Of a DNA stretch of 6,877 nt, positions 6,613 to 6,877 are shown piece after piece. The notes under the pieces were generated by a model. It saw only the letters and a list, made by a program, of their open reading frames with translations. It was not told where the DNA came from and searched no databases. The position numbers were made by a program, and so were the translations under genes. Each line of letters begins with the position of its first letter. The first letter of the stretch is position 1. The stretch spans positions 1 through 6,877 of the forward strand of contig CAKOZB010000080.1 in NCBI GenBank assembly GCA_934131055.1, in the 5' to 3' direction. Origin of the DNA: an uncultured Clostridia bacterium (lineage in GTDB: Bacteria > Bacillota > Clostridia > TANB77 > CAG-508).

Positions 6613-6632
6613 AAGAAACAATTTAGTTTCTT
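6613..6632 (-). repeat. Leader stem-loop just before the Shine-Dalgarno of the cysteine-hydrolase gene
   Basis: AAGAAAC (6626-6632 read on the minus strand) and GTTTCTT (6613-6619) form a perfect 7-bp stem around a 6-nt loop. On the minus strand the second arm is followed by TT and then AAGGAGG. The stem is short and A/U-rich. It could act as a weak attenuator or a messenger-stabilising hairpin, or be chance. Confidence 0.45.
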
Positions 6633-6637
6633 CTTAA

Positions 6638-6672
6638 TCTTATGCTATTTGCAAATGGATTATAGCATAAGA
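6638..6672. repeat. Operator-like inverted repeat over the -10 box and transcription start
   Basis: Perfect 11-bp arms, TCTTATGCTAT (6638-6648) and ATAGCATAAGA (6662-6672), flank a 13-bp spacer. One arm contains most of the extended -10 box of the cysteine-hydrolase promoter, and the other lies a few bases after the expected start of transcription. That is the classic placement for a repressor site. The regulator is not identifiable from the window. Confidence 0.65.
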
Positions 6673-6687
6673 GCAAGTAATTTACAA
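6659..6687 (-). promoter_or_regulatory. Predicted promoter of the cysteine-hydrolase gene (extended -10)
   Basis: On the minus strand TTGTAA (6682-6687) and TATAAT (6659-6664) are 17 bp apart, and TGC precedes the -10 as in extended -10 promoters. The start of transcription would be near 6652, giving a leader of about 54 nt. The -35 box lies over the centre of one inverted repeat (6669-6702), and the -10 lies over an arm of another (6638-6672). Confidence 0.75.
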
Positions 6688-6702
6688 TAATTACTTGCTC
6701 TT
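6669..6702. repeat. 14-bp perfect inverted repeat centred on the -35 box
   Basis: AAGAGCAAGTAATT (6669-6682) and its exact complement (6689-6702) flank the 6-nt loop TACAAT. On the plus strand it is followed by TTTGTT and could terminate transcription in that direction, but no plus-strand gene is seen. On the minus strand it lacks a T-tract, running into the -10 region, so it is a poor terminator for the gene entering from the right. A protein-binding dyad, or a composite end-of-transcript and promoter element, are the alternatives. Confidence 0.7.
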
Positions 6703-6738
6703 TGTTATAGCTATCCTAAGTTTTTCAAATACAAATTC

Positions 6739-6776
6739 GGCTAATGGTAAAGAGTAGCCTTTTAGCCAACTCTTTA
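6739..6776. repeat. Two interleaved, mutually exclusive stems after the right-edge gene
   Basis: Stem A pairs TAAAGAGT (6748-6755) with ACTCTTTA (6769-6776), 8 bp. Stem B pairs GGCTAA (6739-6744) with TTAGCC (6762-6767), 6 bp. The arms alternate B-A-B-A, so both cannot form as simple hairpins in one RNA. The connecting loops look too short for an easy pseudoknot. The block lies 5 bp after the stop codon of the gene at the right edge. No T-tract follows on the minus strand, so it does not look like an ordinary terminator. Confidence 0.45.
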
Positions 6777-6781
6777 TTGAA

Positions 6782-6877
6782 TTACTCCCAGTTCTTTCTC
6801 ACATCATCTGCTATCTGAACATTTGGGAAAGTAAAGCTAACCTTGTTTCCATTGATTGAGTACTGAACTCCCTTTTC
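6782..6877 (-). CDS. C-terminal fragment of an unrecognised protein, N-terminus beyond the right edge
   Basis: The minus strand is open from the window edge to TAA at 6782-6784, giving 31 residues. They begin EKGVQYSINGNKV, continue with FTFPNV and end VRKNWE. The pattern (alternating hydrophobics, then a charged end) looks like real coding sequence with a beta-strand-rich C-terminus. I counted about 38% GC over these 96 bases, somewhat richer than the other genes here, which could reflect a different origin or simply small-sample noise. I do not recognise the family. No evident terminator with a T-tract follows it. Confidence 0.55.
   Translation of the reverse strand, partial: EKGVQYSINGNKVSFTFPNVQIADDVRKNWE

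Noticed and set aside
6669..6706. Intrinsic terminator for a plus-strand transcript, from the TTTGTT after the 14-bp stem.
   Set aside because: No plus-strand gene is seen to its left. The repeat coincides exactly with a minus-strand promoter, which explains its position better.

Overview
The window reads as chromosome from an AT-rich, fermentative, low-GC Gram-positive anaerobe, most likely a member of the Clostridia. By eye the base composition is about 30% GC. The evidence is the bifunctional AdhE, a Firmicutes-type class I fructose-bisphosphate aldolase, strong purine-rich Shine-Dalgarno sites and consensus sigma-A-like promoters. All seven genes lie on the minus strand, so transcription runs from the right edge to the left edge. 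The standard code is used, with tryptophan as TGG and no in-frame TGA.

From right to left (5' to 3' on the minus strand) the layout is as follows. The last 31 codons of an unrecognised gene enter at the right edge (6782-6877). A dense regulatory block of inverted repeats follows (6613-6776) and drives a TTG-started gene for a permuted papain-like (YiiX/NlpC-P60-type) cysteine hydrolase (6044-6598). Next is a VTT/TVP38 (DedA-superfamily) membrane protein (5270-5980). The class I aldolase gene (4280-5167) has its own near-consensus promoter directly after the membrane-protein stop codon. A HipA/CtkA-like kinase without a HipB partner (3356-4216) follows 63 bp later with no visible terminator between, so the two are probably co-transcribed. 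A 12-bp inverted repeat with a T-tract sits at the end of the kinase gene and overlaps the adhE promoter. adhE (683-3289) then overlaps by one base (TAATG) an aminoglycoside/choline-kinase-like phosphotransferase gene that runs off the left edge.

Functionally, the aldolase supplies glycolytic flux and AdhE disposes of acetyl-CoA and NADH as ethanol. The kinase, the phosphotransferase, the membrane protein and the hydrolase have no proven tie to that pathway. Their association is positional.

The most unusual signal is regulatory. Two promoters (adhE, and the cysteine hydrolase) share the same geometry: a TTGTAA -35 element at the centre of a perfect inverted repeat, 17 bp from a good -10. The arm sequences differ between the two. 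The intervening aldolase promoter lacks this. I see no CRISPR array, tRNA, rRNA or transposase, and no clear new multi-gene system.
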